Below are positions 6,928 to 15,000 of a stretch of DNA of 15,599 nt, one piece after another. The notes beneath the pieces are model-generated. The model was not told the DNA's origin, did not search any database, and worked only from the letters and a program-made list of their open reading frames with translations. The position numbers and the translations under genes were made by a program. Positions within the stretch are counted from its first letter, which is position 1. Every line of letters starts with the position of its first letter. The DNA is from Candidatus Woesearchaeota archaeon (GTDB lineage: Archaea > Nanobdellota > Nanobdellia > Woesearchaeales > CG1-02-33-12): positions 1 to 15,599 of the forward strand of contig JAFCEA010000030.1 of the NCBI GenBank assembly GCA_017609385.1. Direction: 5' to 3'.

Positions 6928-7617
6928 TCAGGCAAGAAGTTCTATTTCTTTTTCCTCTGTTTTGCCGTCTATATCTATTTTTCTTATTATCCTGCCTTTT
7001 CGTTTTGCATTAAGCCTCGCTTCTTCTGGATTATTCTTGAATTCGTCTGGTATTATAATTTCATCAATAATATATGTGTGCTTTATTGAAATATCCTTGA
7101 AATTATCAACCTTTATGTCAAACAAAAATTCTTTTTTTATTAAATCCAGGTCATTTAAATCAAACTTTGCTGTTACAAACTTTTCAACAATCTTTCCCGG
7201 CTTTGGAATTGATTTTTTTACTGAAATGCTGTATTTTCCTGATTTTAATTTAAGGAGCAGAAAGCATGAATTAAGTTTCTCAACAAACTCCTTAAACTTC
7301 TCTTTGTTCATAGTCGCTTCTATGGTGTATTTTTTTCCTGTAATCTTTTTTGGCTCAATTCCAAACTCATTAAGCTCATTGATTATCTTGTTTTTTGTCA
7401 CAATCACACCATTTAATGAAACATCTTCATTTACACATTGGGCTATCAAGTCAAACATAACATCAAGATATTCAAAGCCAGCTTTAATCTGCACAAAAGA
7501 AGAGCCTTTCTTAATCATGAATTCTTCTTTTTCAAACTCGCCAACACTATACCTTACAAACTTTTGATGAACCTTTTCATCAACATTCTTTTCATAAATC
7601 TTTTTTATAAAATTCAT
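6928..7617 (-). CDS. Hypothetical cytoplasmic protein (about 229 aa)
   Basis: I do not recognise a named family, though the opening MNFIKKIYEKNVDEKVHQKF followed by YSVGEFE resembles unnamed proteins I recall from DPANN genomes. No membrane segment or signal peptide is visible. The composition is lysine-rich and alternates beta strands and helices, ending with DEIIIPDEFKNNPEEARLNA followed by the basic stretch KRKGRIIRKI and an acidic tail. The frame extends to ATG 7638, but I prefer ATG 7617: a GGTGAT site lies 4 nt upstream and the TATA box at 7650-7666 predicts transcription starting near 7632, downstream of ATG 7638. The downstream gap contains the hairpin array. Confidence 0.75.
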   Translation of the reverse strand: MNFIKKIYEKNVDEKVHQKFVRYSVGEFEKEEFMIKKGSSFVQIKAGFEYLDVMFDLIAQCVNEDVSLNGVIVTKNKIINELNEFGIEPKKITGKKYTIEATMNKEKFKEFVEKLNSCFLLLKLKSGKYSISVKKSIPKPGKIVEKFVTAKFDLNDLDLIKKEFLFDIKVDNFKDISIKHTYIIDEIIIPDEFKNNPEEARLNAKRKGRIIRKIDIDGKTEEKEIELLA

Positions 7618-7649
7618 ATTATCACCCTTAAATATCAAGCAAGAAAACT

Positions 7650-7666
7650 ATTATATATTTAAATCT
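7650..7666 (-). promoter_or_regulatory. TATA box of the hypothetical gene
   Basis: The minus strand reads GATTTAAATATATAATAG in the 43-bp gap after the stop of the secreted-protein gene. It places the transcription start near 7632, followed by a GGTGAT ribosome-binding site (7621-7626) and ATG 7617. This separates the gene from its upstream neighbour. Confidence 0.55.
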
Positions 7667-7681
7667 TGGGGAAATTATATA

Positions 7682-8608
7682 CTAACAGTCACTATCAGTT
7701 TCTGCAGAGCATCCTGGCGGGCATTTTCCATCATCAATGCACAAATCAACAACAAAATAAGTTCCTTCACATTCTGCAACACCAAAATCGCCGCCCTTGG
7801 TAGTGCACTCTGTTTTTCCTTCTGATTTTAAACTACATGAAACCTCTCCTGAATCAAAATTTCCTTGCTTCCATTTTTTTAGCATATCTGTTAAATCTTT
7901 TGTTTCAAATTTACAGATTCCTTCCCTGTCTTCAAGTGCATCGTACATTTCTTTTTGTTTATCAATTTCTTCCTGTGGCATCCCTGCATCTTCGGGGAAA
8001 CCTAAATCAATACTGTCTGTTCTTAGGAAAAGGATGCACTTATCTGATTCTGTTCCAAGTATTTTATATGTTTTTGAAGTGGTTTGCTCAACTCCAAAGA
8101 GGTTAAGAGTAAGGCTATGTTTTAGTTTAGATTTATTGCAGTTTTCAGAAGCATCTATAAAGCAATCAAAATCATCCCCGCAATCAATTTCATTATTTTC
8201 TTCTGTTTCTTGTTGAGTGGTTTTGTTCTTATTTTCACTATCTGTTGTAGATTTTTCTTCATTAGTCTGGTAATCATTTTCTTCCTTTTTTTCTGATTTT
8301 GGCTCTATAACCTTAATTTTTATTTTGGCCAATCCATTATCCTCTATTTTAACATTCTCAATCTCAACGCCATTAATTATTTTCTTGGATGAATGCTCTA
8401 TTGTTTCTGGCACCCCATCAACCTCTATTGTAATCTCATCATTTTTCCCTATGCTCACTAAACTGATATATCTTCCCTCAATTGTTGGGCCACCGCCTGG
8501 GGATAAGGACATACTTTTCATTTGCAAATCACTCAGGCTAAATCCTTTTCCAAAACTAATTTCTCTAGGGTAAAAGAGGAATCCTAATATTATACAAAAA
8601 ATTATCAC
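7682..8608 (-). CDS. Membrane-anchored secreted protein, main part (frame-broken from its N-terminus)
   Basis: The reading frame with a canonical start (GTG 8608) gives 308 aa, but the same frame is open upstream to 8692 and there encodes SNSIINENYKPISEKKNNKK and ILISITIV before IIFCIILGFLFY. So GTG 8608 falls inside a transmembrane helix and is not the natural start. After the helix comes an extracytoplasmic beta-rich region (YISLVSIGKNDEITIEVDGV), an acidic low-complexity linker of Asn/Glu/Lys/Thr, and a cysteine-containing domain. The end, CIDDGKCPPGCSAETDSDC, is a small Cys/Asp motif that I recall at the C-terminus of other DPANN secreted proteins. The true N-terminus is most likely the frame starting at ATG 8784. 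The function is unknown; a cell-surface location is inferred. Confidence 0.75.
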   Translation of the reverse strand: MIIFCIILGFLFYPREISFGKGFSLSDLQMKSMSLSPGGGPTIEGRYISLVSIGKNDEITIEVDGVPETIEHSSKKIINGVEIENVKIEDNGLAKIKIKVIEPKSEKKEENDYQTNEEKSTTDSENKNKTTQQETEENNEIDCGDDFDCFIDASENCNKSKLKHSLTLNLFGVEQTTSKTYKILGTESDKCILFLRTDSIDLGFPEDAGMPQEEIDKQKEMYDALEDREGICKFETKDLTDMLKKWKQGNFDSGEVSCSLKSEGKTECTTKGGDFGVAECEGTYFVVDLCIDDGKCPPGCSAETDSDC

Positions 8609-8622
8609 AATAGTTATGCTAA

Positions 8623-8784
8623 TTAAAATAATTTTTTTATTATTCTTTTTTTCAGAAATTGGCTTATAATTTTCATTAATAATACTATTGCTTCAACATT
8701 AATTAAAGCCTGTTTAATTTGTTCTAAAGGAAATCCATTTAATAAATTTGTTTTTATGTAATCTATAACCCTTTGGTCAACCAT
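8623..8784 (-). CDS. N-terminal fragment of the membrane-anchored protein (53 codons before a frameshift stop)
   Basis: ATG 8784 is preceded by a GAGG ribosome-binding site and a TATA box. It encodes MVDQRVIDYIKTNLLNGFPL followed by EQIKQALINV. The pattern YI...L..G.....I..ALI..G is a short helical N-terminal module that I recall on archaeal membrane proteins. After residue 30 the frame turns into unlikely sequence and stops at 8623-8625. One frame over, SNSIINENYKPISEKK and the transmembrane helix follow directly from 8692. One base appears missing near 8691-8697 (for example GTTGGAAGC reduced to GTTGAAGC). With it restored, one gene of about 367 aa would run from 8784 to 7682. No separate function is likely for this fragment. 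Confidence 0.65.
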   Translation of the reverse strand: MVDQRVIDYIKTNLLNGFPLEQIKQALINVEAIVLLMKIISQFLKKRIIKKLF

Positions 8785-8817
8785 TTAAGCCTCTTTTTAT
8801 AGAACAATTAATCCTTG

Positions 8818-8831
8818 TTTATATAAAATTT
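8818..8831 (-). promoter_or_regulatory. TATA box of the membrane-anchored protein gene
   Basis: On the minus strand AAATTTTATATAAA lies about 26 bp before a predicted transcription start near 8798. A GAGG site and ATG 8784 follow. This confirms ATG 8784 as the true gene start. It is divergent from the pilus-locus promoter at 8943. Confidence 0.6.
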
Positions 8832-8942
8832 TCCAATTTTTAGTGATTTTAAAAATTACACAAATCATAAAACCATTCTTTTGTAGCAAATTATTTGTGC
8901 TATTTTATAGTCGTGAAAATGATTGTTTTAAACATCAAAACC

Positions 8943-8950
8943 TTTAAATA
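8943..8950 (+). promoter_or_regulatory. TATA box of the 613-aa repeat protein gene
   Basis: TTTAAATA is centred 27 bp before ATG 8974, and no ribosome-binding site intervenes. Transcription should start at or within a base or two of the ATG, giving a leaderless message. Confidence 0.6.
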
Positions 8951-8973
8951 CTAACTAAATTTTAATTTAGCAT

Positions 8974-10815
8974 ATGGCCACTGACTTAACTGATGAAGAG
9001 CTATTAAACAGGTTTGAGAAAGAGATAAATGTAGTAAGGACAAGGGCTGATGAACTAGTGAAGCTAGTTAAGCAGAAAGGAGAGCTATCATTTGAAGATG
9101 CTGCAAAACAACTAGGTGTTTTACCATCAACAATTGAGGCATGGGCCAACTTTCTTGAAGAGGAAAATATGCTTTCTATTAAATATAATTTTACAACACC
9201 TGTTCTGACAGTTTTTGAGAAGAAAACAAAAAAAGAGCCAGGAGAGGAAAAACCTGTTGAAGAAGAAACAAAAAAACCTGTTGAAAAAGCTAAAACCCCT
9301 GAAAAAGAGGGGCTAACTGAAATACAGATGATGCTTGCTGAGGCATACAGCTACATAAAGAAAAAAGAGTTTGACAAGGCAAAGGAAATATATGCCAAAA
9401 TAAAGGCTAAATATGATGGTTTGCCATCTGAATTTCTTGAGAAAAAGAATGAACTCAATACAAATCTTGTAAGGCTGAGCAAGGACCTTGGAGTAAACCT
9501 CAGCAAAATATCATTAACTGAAATGGAAAAGAAATCCCAATACATAAAAAAATTGTTAAATATGCTTGACAAAAAGATAAAAAAAAGTGAGATATTGGAT
9601 GCAATAAAAATTTATGGGCAGATAAAAACAGCATATGACAGCCTGCCAGATGGGTTTCTTGAGCAGAAACTTATTTTGCAGAACAAAATAATAGAACTTT
9701 ATGAACTTCTTATTACAATCAGGGAAGAGCAGGACATGAGAGATATATCAGTGAAAAAATCTGAGATAATTAATTTGTTGGAAGAGCTGAAACAATCTAT
9801 GGATGAGAAAAATATCCCCCTTGCAATAAAGCTGTATGGAAAGATAAGAGAATTTTATAACAGCCTGCCAGAGGGGTTTCTACAGGAAAAATCAGAGCTT
9901 CAGGCCAGAATAATCAGGCTATATGGAGATTTATTATCAAACTATAGAAAATTTACAATTGATGATATGAACAATAAGATGAGAAAAATACAAGAATTAT
10001 CAGAACTGATGAAACAAAAACTAACAGAAAAAGATATTGTCTCTGCCAGAAGCACCTATAGTCAGATTAAAGATATCTTTTATAGTATGCCAGAGGGATT
10101 TTTAAGACAAAAGACAGAATTACAGAAAAAGATATTAAATCTATATGAAGAGTTGGCATCAGAGCTTGACAGGGGATCTTCTGAAGATTTTAATCTTAAA
10201 TACCAAAAGATAAACAAAATGCTTGAAGATGCATTTAACTATATTCAAGCTAGGAGGTTTGATTTGGCTAATGAACTCTATAAACAGATTATGAACATAT
10301 ACAACTCAATGCCTGCTGGCTTTTTACAAAAAAAGACAGAGCTAAGAACAAGAATTCTGGCTTTCTATAAGGACATATCTAGTCAGGAAGCATTTGGAAA
10401 AAACATAATTGAGATTCCTGAACTTAAAGAGCCATTAGAAAATAAAAAATCCATGGAAATCCCATTACCCCAAACAAAACAATTCAAGCCAGAAAAACCT
10501 GTTGAGACAAAAAAACCATTTCTAAGAAGCTATAAGAAACTCATTCCAAAACTTCAGATTAAAAAACCAATGCCAATTCCAAAACCAAAAATAACTGCTA
10601 CTATTAAACCTAAAACCCTGCCTCTTTCATCCCCACCAGTACCTCCAAGATCTGTAGAAGAGAAAAAGCCAATCAAACCTATCCCAGAACCAACATTCAA
10701 TAAGGCTGTTAAAGAGTCAAGGCAGTCATGGTTTAGTTTGTTTAAAAAGAATAAAGAGCCTGAATTAATGCCTCCAAAACCACCAGATTTTGATATTCAA
10801 AAAAATAAAAAATAA
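8974..10815 (+). CDS. Winged-helix protein with five 74-residue helical repeats and proline-rich tail, in pilus locus
   Basis: The 613-aa protein has three parts. Residues about 17-80 form a winged-helix-like fold (KGELSFEDAAKQLGVLPSTI, then EAWANFLEEENMLSI), similar to small archaeal HTH units. After a Lys/Glu linker (81-113), five helical repeats each contain a helix pair like A..IY..I...Y and a signature Y..LP.GFL: YDGLPSEFL (147), YDSLPDGFL (221), YNSLPEGFL (295), FYSMPEGFL (369) and YNSMPAGFL (443). The signature prolines fall at 151, 225, 299, 373 and 447, exactly 74 apart. The tail (about 480-613) is rich in Pro and Lys and ends with WFSLFKKNK and PPKPP. There is no signal peptide or membrane helix, so it is cytoplasmic. 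It directly precedes the secretion ATPase on the same strand. A TPR-like scaffold or regulator of pilus assembly is an inference. I know of no named family. Confidence 0.85.
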   Translation: MATDLTDEELLNRFEKEINVVRTRADELVKLVKQKGELSFEDAAKQLGVLPSTIEAWANFLEEENMLSIKYNFTTPVLTVFEKKTKKEPGEEKPVEEETKKPVEKAKTPEKEGLTEIQMMLAEAYSYIKKKEFDKAKEIYAKIKAKYDGLPSEFLEKKNELNTNLVRLSKDLGVNLSKISLTEMEKKSQYIKKLLNMLDKKIKKSEILDAIKIYGQIKTAYDSLPDGFLEQKLILQNKIIELYELLITIREEQDMRDISVKKSEIINLLEELKQSMDEKNIPLAIKLYGKIREFYNSLPEGFLQEKSELQARIIRLYGDLLSNYRKFTIDDMNNKMRKIQELSELMKQKLTEKDIVSARSTYSQIKDIFYSMPEGFLRQKTELQKKILNLYEELASELDRGSSEDFNLKYQKINKMLEDAFNYIQARRFDLANELYKQIMNIYNSMPAGFLQKKTELRTRILAFYKDISSQEAFGKNIIEIPELKEPLENKKSMEIPLPQTKQFKPEKPVETKKPFLRSYKKLIPKLQIKKPMPIPKPKITATIKPKTLPLSSPPVPPRSVEEKKPIKPIPEPTFNKAVKESRQSWFSLFKKNKEPELMPPKPPDFDIQKNKK

Positions 10816-10903
10816 CTTAATTAAAATAAAACAGGATAAATTAATTCAATTAAAAATAATTTAAATCAAGAGATTAAATAAATTTTAAAAATTAACTAAA
10901 AAA

Positions 10904-10909
10904 GAGGTG
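10904..10909 (+). promoter_or_regulatory. Ribosome-binding site GAGGTG deciding a TTG start
   Basis: GAGGTG matches the archaeal anti-Shine-Dalgarno and lies 6 nt before TTG 10916, fixing TTG as the start of the ATPase gene. The preceding 100-bp gap is almost pure A/T, with a possible weak TATA-like stretch around 10873-10890. Confidence 0.65.
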
Positions 10910-10915
10910 TAGTTA

Positions 10916-12373
10916 TTGAATAATAAACAAGAAACAATAAAACTTGATTCTTACAAACTAAATGTTAATGATATTGTTGTTAATGTAGACATTACCTTGA
11001 AGAGGAATGAGTTTGTTCCGACCTATAATGTTTCTATTTTGAACATTAGCAAAATAACAAACATTATTTTGCACAAGATAAGGGAGGAGTTTGTATCAAA
11101 GGTTAGTATAGGAGACATCCAGATAACAGACACTGGAGATCCTGATATTATCAAAAATAAGTTTAGTAAAGAAATCCTTGTTTTGATAAAAAAATATTTT
11201 CCAGATATTGACAAGAGAACCTCTAACCTGCTTGTAAACTACCTCATACAGGAGAATATTGGTCTTGGAAATGTTGAAATCTTGCTAAGGGACAAAAACC
11301 TTGAAGATATAGTAGTAAACAATGCCCGTGACCCTGTTTGGGTCTACCACAGAAAGTATGGCTGGCTCAAGACAAATGTTAGGATACCCGCAGAATCAAA
11401 GATAAGGCATTATTCAACAATGATTGGCAGGGATGTTGGAAAAGAGATAACCTTATTAAAGCCACTGATGGATGCCAGCCTGCCAACAGGTGACAGAGTT
11501 AATGCCACACTAAGCCCAATTTCAACAGACGGCAACACAATATCAATAAGAAAGTTTGCTGAAAAACCATGGACAATAACTGATTTTATAAAGGGCAAAA
11601 CCCTGTCATATTATGGGGCTGCATTGATATGGCTTGCAGTTCAGAACGAGCTTTCTGTACTAATTACAGGAGGTACTGGTTCTGGAAAAACATCTATGCT
11701 TAATGTTATCTCTAACTTTTTTCCACCAAACCAGAGGATAATTTCTATTGAAGACACAAGAGAACTCACATTACCTGATTCCCTGCACTGGGTTCCACTG
11801 GAAACAAGATTGCCAAATCCAGAAGGTAAGGGTGAGGTTACTATGCTTGACCTTCTTGTAAACTCACTTAGAATGAGACCGGACAGGATTATTGTTGGTG
11901 AGATAAGAAGAAAAAGAGAGGCAGAGGTTCTATTTGAGGCAATGCATACAGGGCATTCTGTTTATGCTACACTGCATGCAAATAATGCAAAAGAGACTGT
12001 TGTAAGAATGACAAACCCTCCAATAGAACTTCCTAAGCTTATGCTTCCTGCTCTTTCATTAATAGTTGTACAGCATCTTGACAGAAGAACCGGTAGGAGA
12101 AGGACATTACAGGTTGCAGAGGTCTTGCCAACTGGTGACCCAAATGTTTTACTGCAGCTGGATGCTCAAAGAGATGAGTTAAAGCAAATAAATGAATCAA
12201 AGGTTCTTACGGATACTATAAACCTTTATACAGGACTTACACCTGATGAGATAAAGGCAGATATAAATAATAAAATAAACATACTAAAATGGCTTGTTAA
12301 AAATAACATCACAAACATACACCAGATAGGGCTTATATTTGCTAAATATTATAGTAAGAAACTAAGACATTAA
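10916..12373 (+). CDS. Type II/IV secretion system (archaeal type IV pilus / Tad-like) ATPase
   Basis: The 485-aa protein is a GspE/PilB/TadA/ArlI superfamily secretion ATPase. It powers pilin polymerisation or extrusion at the cytoplasmic face of the membrane. Visible motifs are LPTGDRVNATLSP (189-201) linking the N-terminal and ATPase domains, Walker A GGTGSGKTS (252-260), Asp box IISIEDTREL (275-284), Walker B RIIVGEIR (324-331) and His box HTGHSVYATLHANN (344-357). All key residues are present, so the enzyme should be active. It is shorter than typical archaellum motor ArlI proteins (about 550 aa) and more like pilus or Tad ATPases. The start is TTG with a strong GAGGTG site. It is followed after 3 bp by the first platform gene, forming the usual ATPase-platform operon. 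A VirB11-type conjugation ATPase is less likely given the two F-type partners. Confidence 0.93.
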   Translation: MNNKQETIKLDSYKLNVNDIVVNVDITLKRNEFVPTYNVSILNISKITNIILHKIREEFVSKVSIGDIQITDTGDPDIIKNKFSKEILVLIKKYFPDIDKRTSNLLVNYLIQENIGLGNVEILLRDKNLEDIVVNNARDPVWVYHRKYGWLKTNVRIPAESKIRHYSTMIGRDVGKEITLLKPLMDASLPTGDRVNATLSPISTDGNTISIRKFAEKPWTITDFIKGKTLSYYGAALIWLAVQNELSVLITGGTGSGKTSMLNVISNFFPPNQRIISIEDTRELTLPDSLHWVPLETRLPNPEGKGEVTMLDLLVNSLRMRPDRIIVGEIRRKREAEVLFEAMHTGHSVYATLHANNAKETVVRMTNPPIELPKLMLPALSLIVVQHLDRRTGRRRTLQVAEVLPTGDPNVLLQLDAQRDELKQINESKVLTDTINLYTGLTPDEIKADINNKINILKWLVKNNITNIHQIGLIFAKYYSKKLRH

Positions 12374-12376
12374 AAG

Positions 12377-13198
12377 GTGATATCTATAATTGATTTGATT
12401 AATATTATTGTTAGGAAGCTTCCTAAATTAAAGCATGATATGATGATTGCCCATATGAAGGAAACACCTAAGCAGCTTATCAAAAAGGCACTGGTGTTTT
12501 CTATTTTTGCATCTATAGCTTCAACCTTTTTCATGTTTCTTATTCTAAGCAGCCAGAGGCTTTCACTTTCAATGCTTCTGTTTGTATTAATTTTTGTTTT
12601 TATATTTGCACTTTTATTTATGCTCCAGACACCTAAGGTTTATATAAGGAGGAGGGAAAGAGAGATAAACAAAGAGGTTTTGTTTGCAGGAAGATACCTT
12701 CTTGTCAAGCTGGAATCTGGAACACCTTTATTTAATGCACTTATTGATGCATCAAAGACCTATGGTGTTGCAGGCAGATATTTTAAAGAAATTGTTGATG
12801 ATATAAACACCGGAACACCAATAGAAGATGCACTTGAAAATTCAAGAAAGTATAATGCATCAAAAAACTTCAGGCTTATAATCTGGCAAATAATAACCTC
12901 CTTGAAAACAGGAGCAGAGATAGCAACTCCACTGAGAAATACATTAAAGCAGATAACACAAGATGAAATAATAGAAATAAAAGAATATGGAAAAAAGCTA
13001 AATTCATTAGTTATGTTCTACATGATAATTGCGTGTGTAATGCCTTCACTAGGCATGACAATGCTTGTTATTATTTCAAGCTTTCTTGAGCTGGATATTA
13101 CAATGACTCATCTTTTCTCAGTATTATTCTTTTTGGCTGTAATACAATTTTTGTTTATATCATTAATTAAATCAGCAAGACCAATGGTGAACCTATGA
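12377..13198 (+). CDS. Type II secretion system F-type membrane platform protein (TadB/TadC/ArlJ-like), first of two
   Basis: The 273-aa polytopic protein has hydrophobic segments at about 37-57, 63-83, 211-233 and 243-265. Between them lies the cytoplasmic F domain (about 98-205), containing INKEVLFAGRYLLVKLESGT, PLFNAL, then DDINTGTPIEDALENSRKYN and SLKTGAEIATPLRNTL. This layout is typical of T2SSF proteins that anchor the pilus ATPase at the membrane. The only canonical start is GTG 12377, which sits inside the GGTGA ribosome-binding site, just 3 bp after the ATPase stop. Normally spaced from that site are in-frame ATA 12386 and ATT 12389, so the exact start is uncertain. The stop overlaps the next gene by ATGA. 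Together the two F proteins resemble the paired platforms of Tad systems. Confidence 0.88.
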   Translation: MISIIDLINIIVRKLPKLKHDMMIAHMKETPKQLIKKALVFSIFASIASTFFMFLILSSQRLSLSMLLFVLIFVFIFALLFMLQTPKVYIRRREREINKEVLFAGRYLLVKLESGTPLFNALIDASKTYGVAGRYFKEIVDDINTGTPIEDALENSRKYNASKNFRLIIWQIITSLKTGAEIATPLRNTLKQITQDEIIEIKEYGKKLNSLVMFYMIIACVMPSLGMTMLVIISSFLELDITMTHLFSVLFFLAVIQFLFISLIKSARPMVNL

Positions 13199-14223
13199 AA
13201 ATAGTATTTTTAGAGGAATTTGGAAAGGCAATAATCCCTGAAAGGGTTAGGCCAAGACTTAGGCAATATCTTCTTAAAACAGGCATAACAGAGGTGCCTT
13301 ATCGAACCTTTGGTGCCATGTTCTACCTTTTTATCTTGCTTACAATATTCCTATCTTTCAAATATGCCTACCCTTTTATTGTTGATACTTTTTCATTATG
13401 GAAAATATTCCTTTTGTTCTTAGCTGTAATTGCAATAGGTTCAGCAATTGCTATTTTTACATTTGCTACAATATACTTTTATCTGGACTTGAGAATCTTC
13501 AACAGAACAAAAGAGATGGAAGATGTATTGCAGGAATTCCTGAAGTTTGTCTCAGAAAACCTTAAAGGGGGAATGTCTTTTGAAAAATCATTATGGTCTG
13601 CCATAAAACCAGAGTTTGGAATACTTGCCACTGAAGTGAGACTTGCTGCAAAAAAGGTTATGACTGGCCAGGATGTTGATGAAGCAATAACAGAATTCAC
13701 AAACAAGTATGATTCTCCAATGCTGAGGAGGTCATTCAACCTCATTATAGAGGGTCTTAAGGGTGGGGGCAGGATAGCAGAGCTTATTGATAGGGTTATT
13801 GAAAACATTGAAGAAACAAGGATGCTAAAAAAAGAGATGGCTACAACAAATATGACTTATGTAATTTTTATTACATTTGTTGTGATAGTAATTGCACCTG
13901 GATTATTTGCCTTGTCATATCAGTTGCTTATGATTTTAGGTAAGTTTGTTGCTAAAATCGGAGCAACAGAGGTAAGGGGGGGAATAACTCTTCCGCTAAC
14001 TATTTCAACTATATCAATAAAGCCAAATGAATTCATAATTTTTTCAAGGTATGCACTTGTTGTAATATCTACTTTTTCATCAATGATAGTTTCAATGATA
14101 AGAAAGGGAAGCATTAAGGCAGGGGTAATGTATATTCCTATATTTATTGGTTTATCACTCTTAGCATATTATATGTTCATGTTTTTGCTTACAATGATAT
14201 TTAGTAGCTTGATTGCAATTTAA
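13195..14223 (+). CDS. Type II secretion system F-type membrane platform protein, second of two
   Basis: The 342-aa protein has hydrophobic segments at about 39-57, 70-97, 221-245, 281-300 and 312-340. The F domain between the second and third (about 105-215) shows MEDVLQEFLKFVSENLKGGM, SFEKSLW, then AKKVMTGQDVDEAITEF and SFNLIIEGLKGGGRIAELID, the duplicated helical motif of T2SSF proteins. ATG 13195 overlaps the upstream TGA (ATGA), and a GGTGA site lies 4 nt before it, so coupled translation with the first platform gene is likely. The extra C-terminal helix pair distinguishes it from the 273-aa partner, consistent with a hetero-oligomeric membrane platform. This gene ends the tightly packed ATPase-platform unit; the pilin after it has its own promoter. 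Confidence 0.9.
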   Translation: MKIVFLEEFGKAIIPERVRPRLRQYLLKTGITEVPYRTFGAMFYLFILLTIFLSFKYAYPFIVDTFSLWKIFLLFLAVIAIGSAIAIFTFATIYFYLDLRIFNRTKEMEDVLQEFLKFVSENLKGGMSFEKSLWSAIKPEFGILATEVRLAAKKVMTGQDVDEAITEFTNKYDSPMLRRSFNLIIEGLKGGGRIAELIDRVIENIEETRMLKKEMATTNMTYVIFITFVVIVIAPGLFALSYQLLMILGKFVAKIGATEVRGGITLPLTISTISIKPNEFIIFSRYALVVISTFSSMIVSMIRKGSIKAGVMYIPIFIGLSLLAYYMFMFLLTMIFSSLIAI

Positions 14224-14244
14224 TTATACAAAAAAAAACGAAAG

Positions 14245-14306
14245 TTTTATATAAAAGCAATAATATAATCCAATGTAAGCTTATTTTATTAACAAAAAAG
14301 GAGGAG
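14245..14306 (+). promoter_or_regulatory. Promoter and strong ribosome-binding site of the first pilin gene
   Basis: TTTTATATAAAA (14245-14256) is a near-consensus TATA box, giving a transcription start near 14277-14280. A GGAGGAG site (14300-14306) lies 5 nt before ATG 14312. The strong promoter and site, unlike the leaderless neighbours, suggest this pilin is made in large amounts. Confidence 0.65.
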
Positions 14307-14311
14307 ATAAA

Positions 14312-14836
14312 ATGGTTATGAAAAAAAAGGCACAGGCTGCCATGGAATTCTTAATGACCTATGGATGGGCAATTCTAGTTGTTTTGGTTGTTATTGGGGC
14401 CCTAGCATACTTTGGTGTTTTAAACCCACAAAACCTCTTGCCAGAGAAATGCACTCTGCCAATGGGTTTGTACTGTAAGGACCATCTCATAGATGGAACA
14501 GCTGACACAATAAGTTTTAAGCTGGAGAATGGTATGGGTAGGGGTATAATGATTAGAAGTGCAAGTGTTATAGGAGATCTATTTACTGATTGTAATGTTT
14601 CCTTTCTAGATGGTACAGCTGATTGGAATAACTTGGATGGAGTGCATATTGCAAATGGTGATACAGCCCGTATAACAATAACGTGCGCCGTAGGTGGGAT
14701 AGCAGAGTTTAGCGGCAAGACAAAAGGGGATTTAGCCATTGTGTATTGTGATGATACTTCAGCTGATGATGCTGATTGCACTGCATTTTCCCACACAATG
14801 GAAGGAGAATTATTGTCAAAGATTGAATACCCTTAA
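14312..14836 (+). CDS. Class III signal peptide pilin-like protein (likely major pilin)
   Basis: The 174-aa prepilin has the leader MVMKKKA followed by QAAMEFLMTYGWAILVVLVV. A class III prepilin peptidase would cut between Ala7 and Gln8, leaving Gln at +1 and Glu at +5 (Glu12), and the hydrophobic helix (about 11-34) would form the pilus core. The NPQNLLPEKC segment and following beta-rich head contain six cysteines, an even number suggesting three disulfides. The head has the look of DPANN pilins (LENGMGRGIMIRSASVIGD, AEFSGKTKGDLAIVY). ATG 14312 is preferred over ATG 14318 because of its spacing from the GGAGGAG site. It follows the platform gene by 88 bp with its own promoter and is followed by T-rich DNA, so it may be its own transcript. 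No peptidase gene is in the window. Confidence 0.9.
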   Translation: MVMKKKAQAAMEFLMTYGWAILVVLVVIGALAYFGVLNPQNLLPEKCTLPMGLYCKDHLIDGTADTISFKLENGMGRGIMIRSASVIGDLFTDCNVSFLDGTADWNNLDGVHIANGDTARITITCAVGGIAEFSGKTKGDLAIVYCDDTSADDADCTAFSHTMEGELLSKIEYP

Positions 14837-14880
14837 TTTTTTAATTTAATTCTTTTATTTATTATATTTTTTCTTGGTTT
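14837..14880 (+). terminator. Probable T-rich terminator after the first pilin
   Basis: Several T-rich runs (tttttt, tctttta, atattttttc) follow within 45 bp of the pilin stop, without a hairpin. This matches the oligo-T signals used for archaeal termination. It would separate the first pilin's transcript from the next pilin, which has its own TATA box. Confidence 0.45.
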
Positions 14881-14934
14881 ATTAATTTCATTATTTTATT
14901 ATACTCTAATTAATTCTTCTATTTATTATATTTT
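14847..14934. repeat. Direct repeat of a 24-nt AT-rich unit
   Basis: The 24-nt unit at 14847-14870 recurs at 14911-14934 with one mismatch (T to C at the ninth base), 64 bp apart. Loosely similar flanks (ttgg, then AT-rich) suggest an old tandem duplication of a T-rich intergenic segment. Low complexity makes chance similarity possible. Confidence 0.4.
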
Positions 14935-15000
14935 AGTTGGAATTATCAAATCATATTAATCTTAAATTTATTTAAATTTACTTTTGAGTAGGCACAAAGC

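Noticed and set aside
6962..7567. Plus-strand open frame of 201 codons
   Set aside because: Phe/Ser-rich antisense shadow of the lysine-rich minus-strand gene, which has a TATA box and ribosome-binding site.
10916..12373. VirB11-type conjugation ATPase or archaellum motor
   Set aside because: Two F-type platform genes and class III pilins follow directly, with no conjugation or archaellum accessory genes, so a pilus/Tad-like ATPase fits better.
14359..14796. Minus-strand open frame of 145 codons
   Set aside because: Antisense to the first pilin, which has a clear class III leader, promoter and ribosome-binding site.
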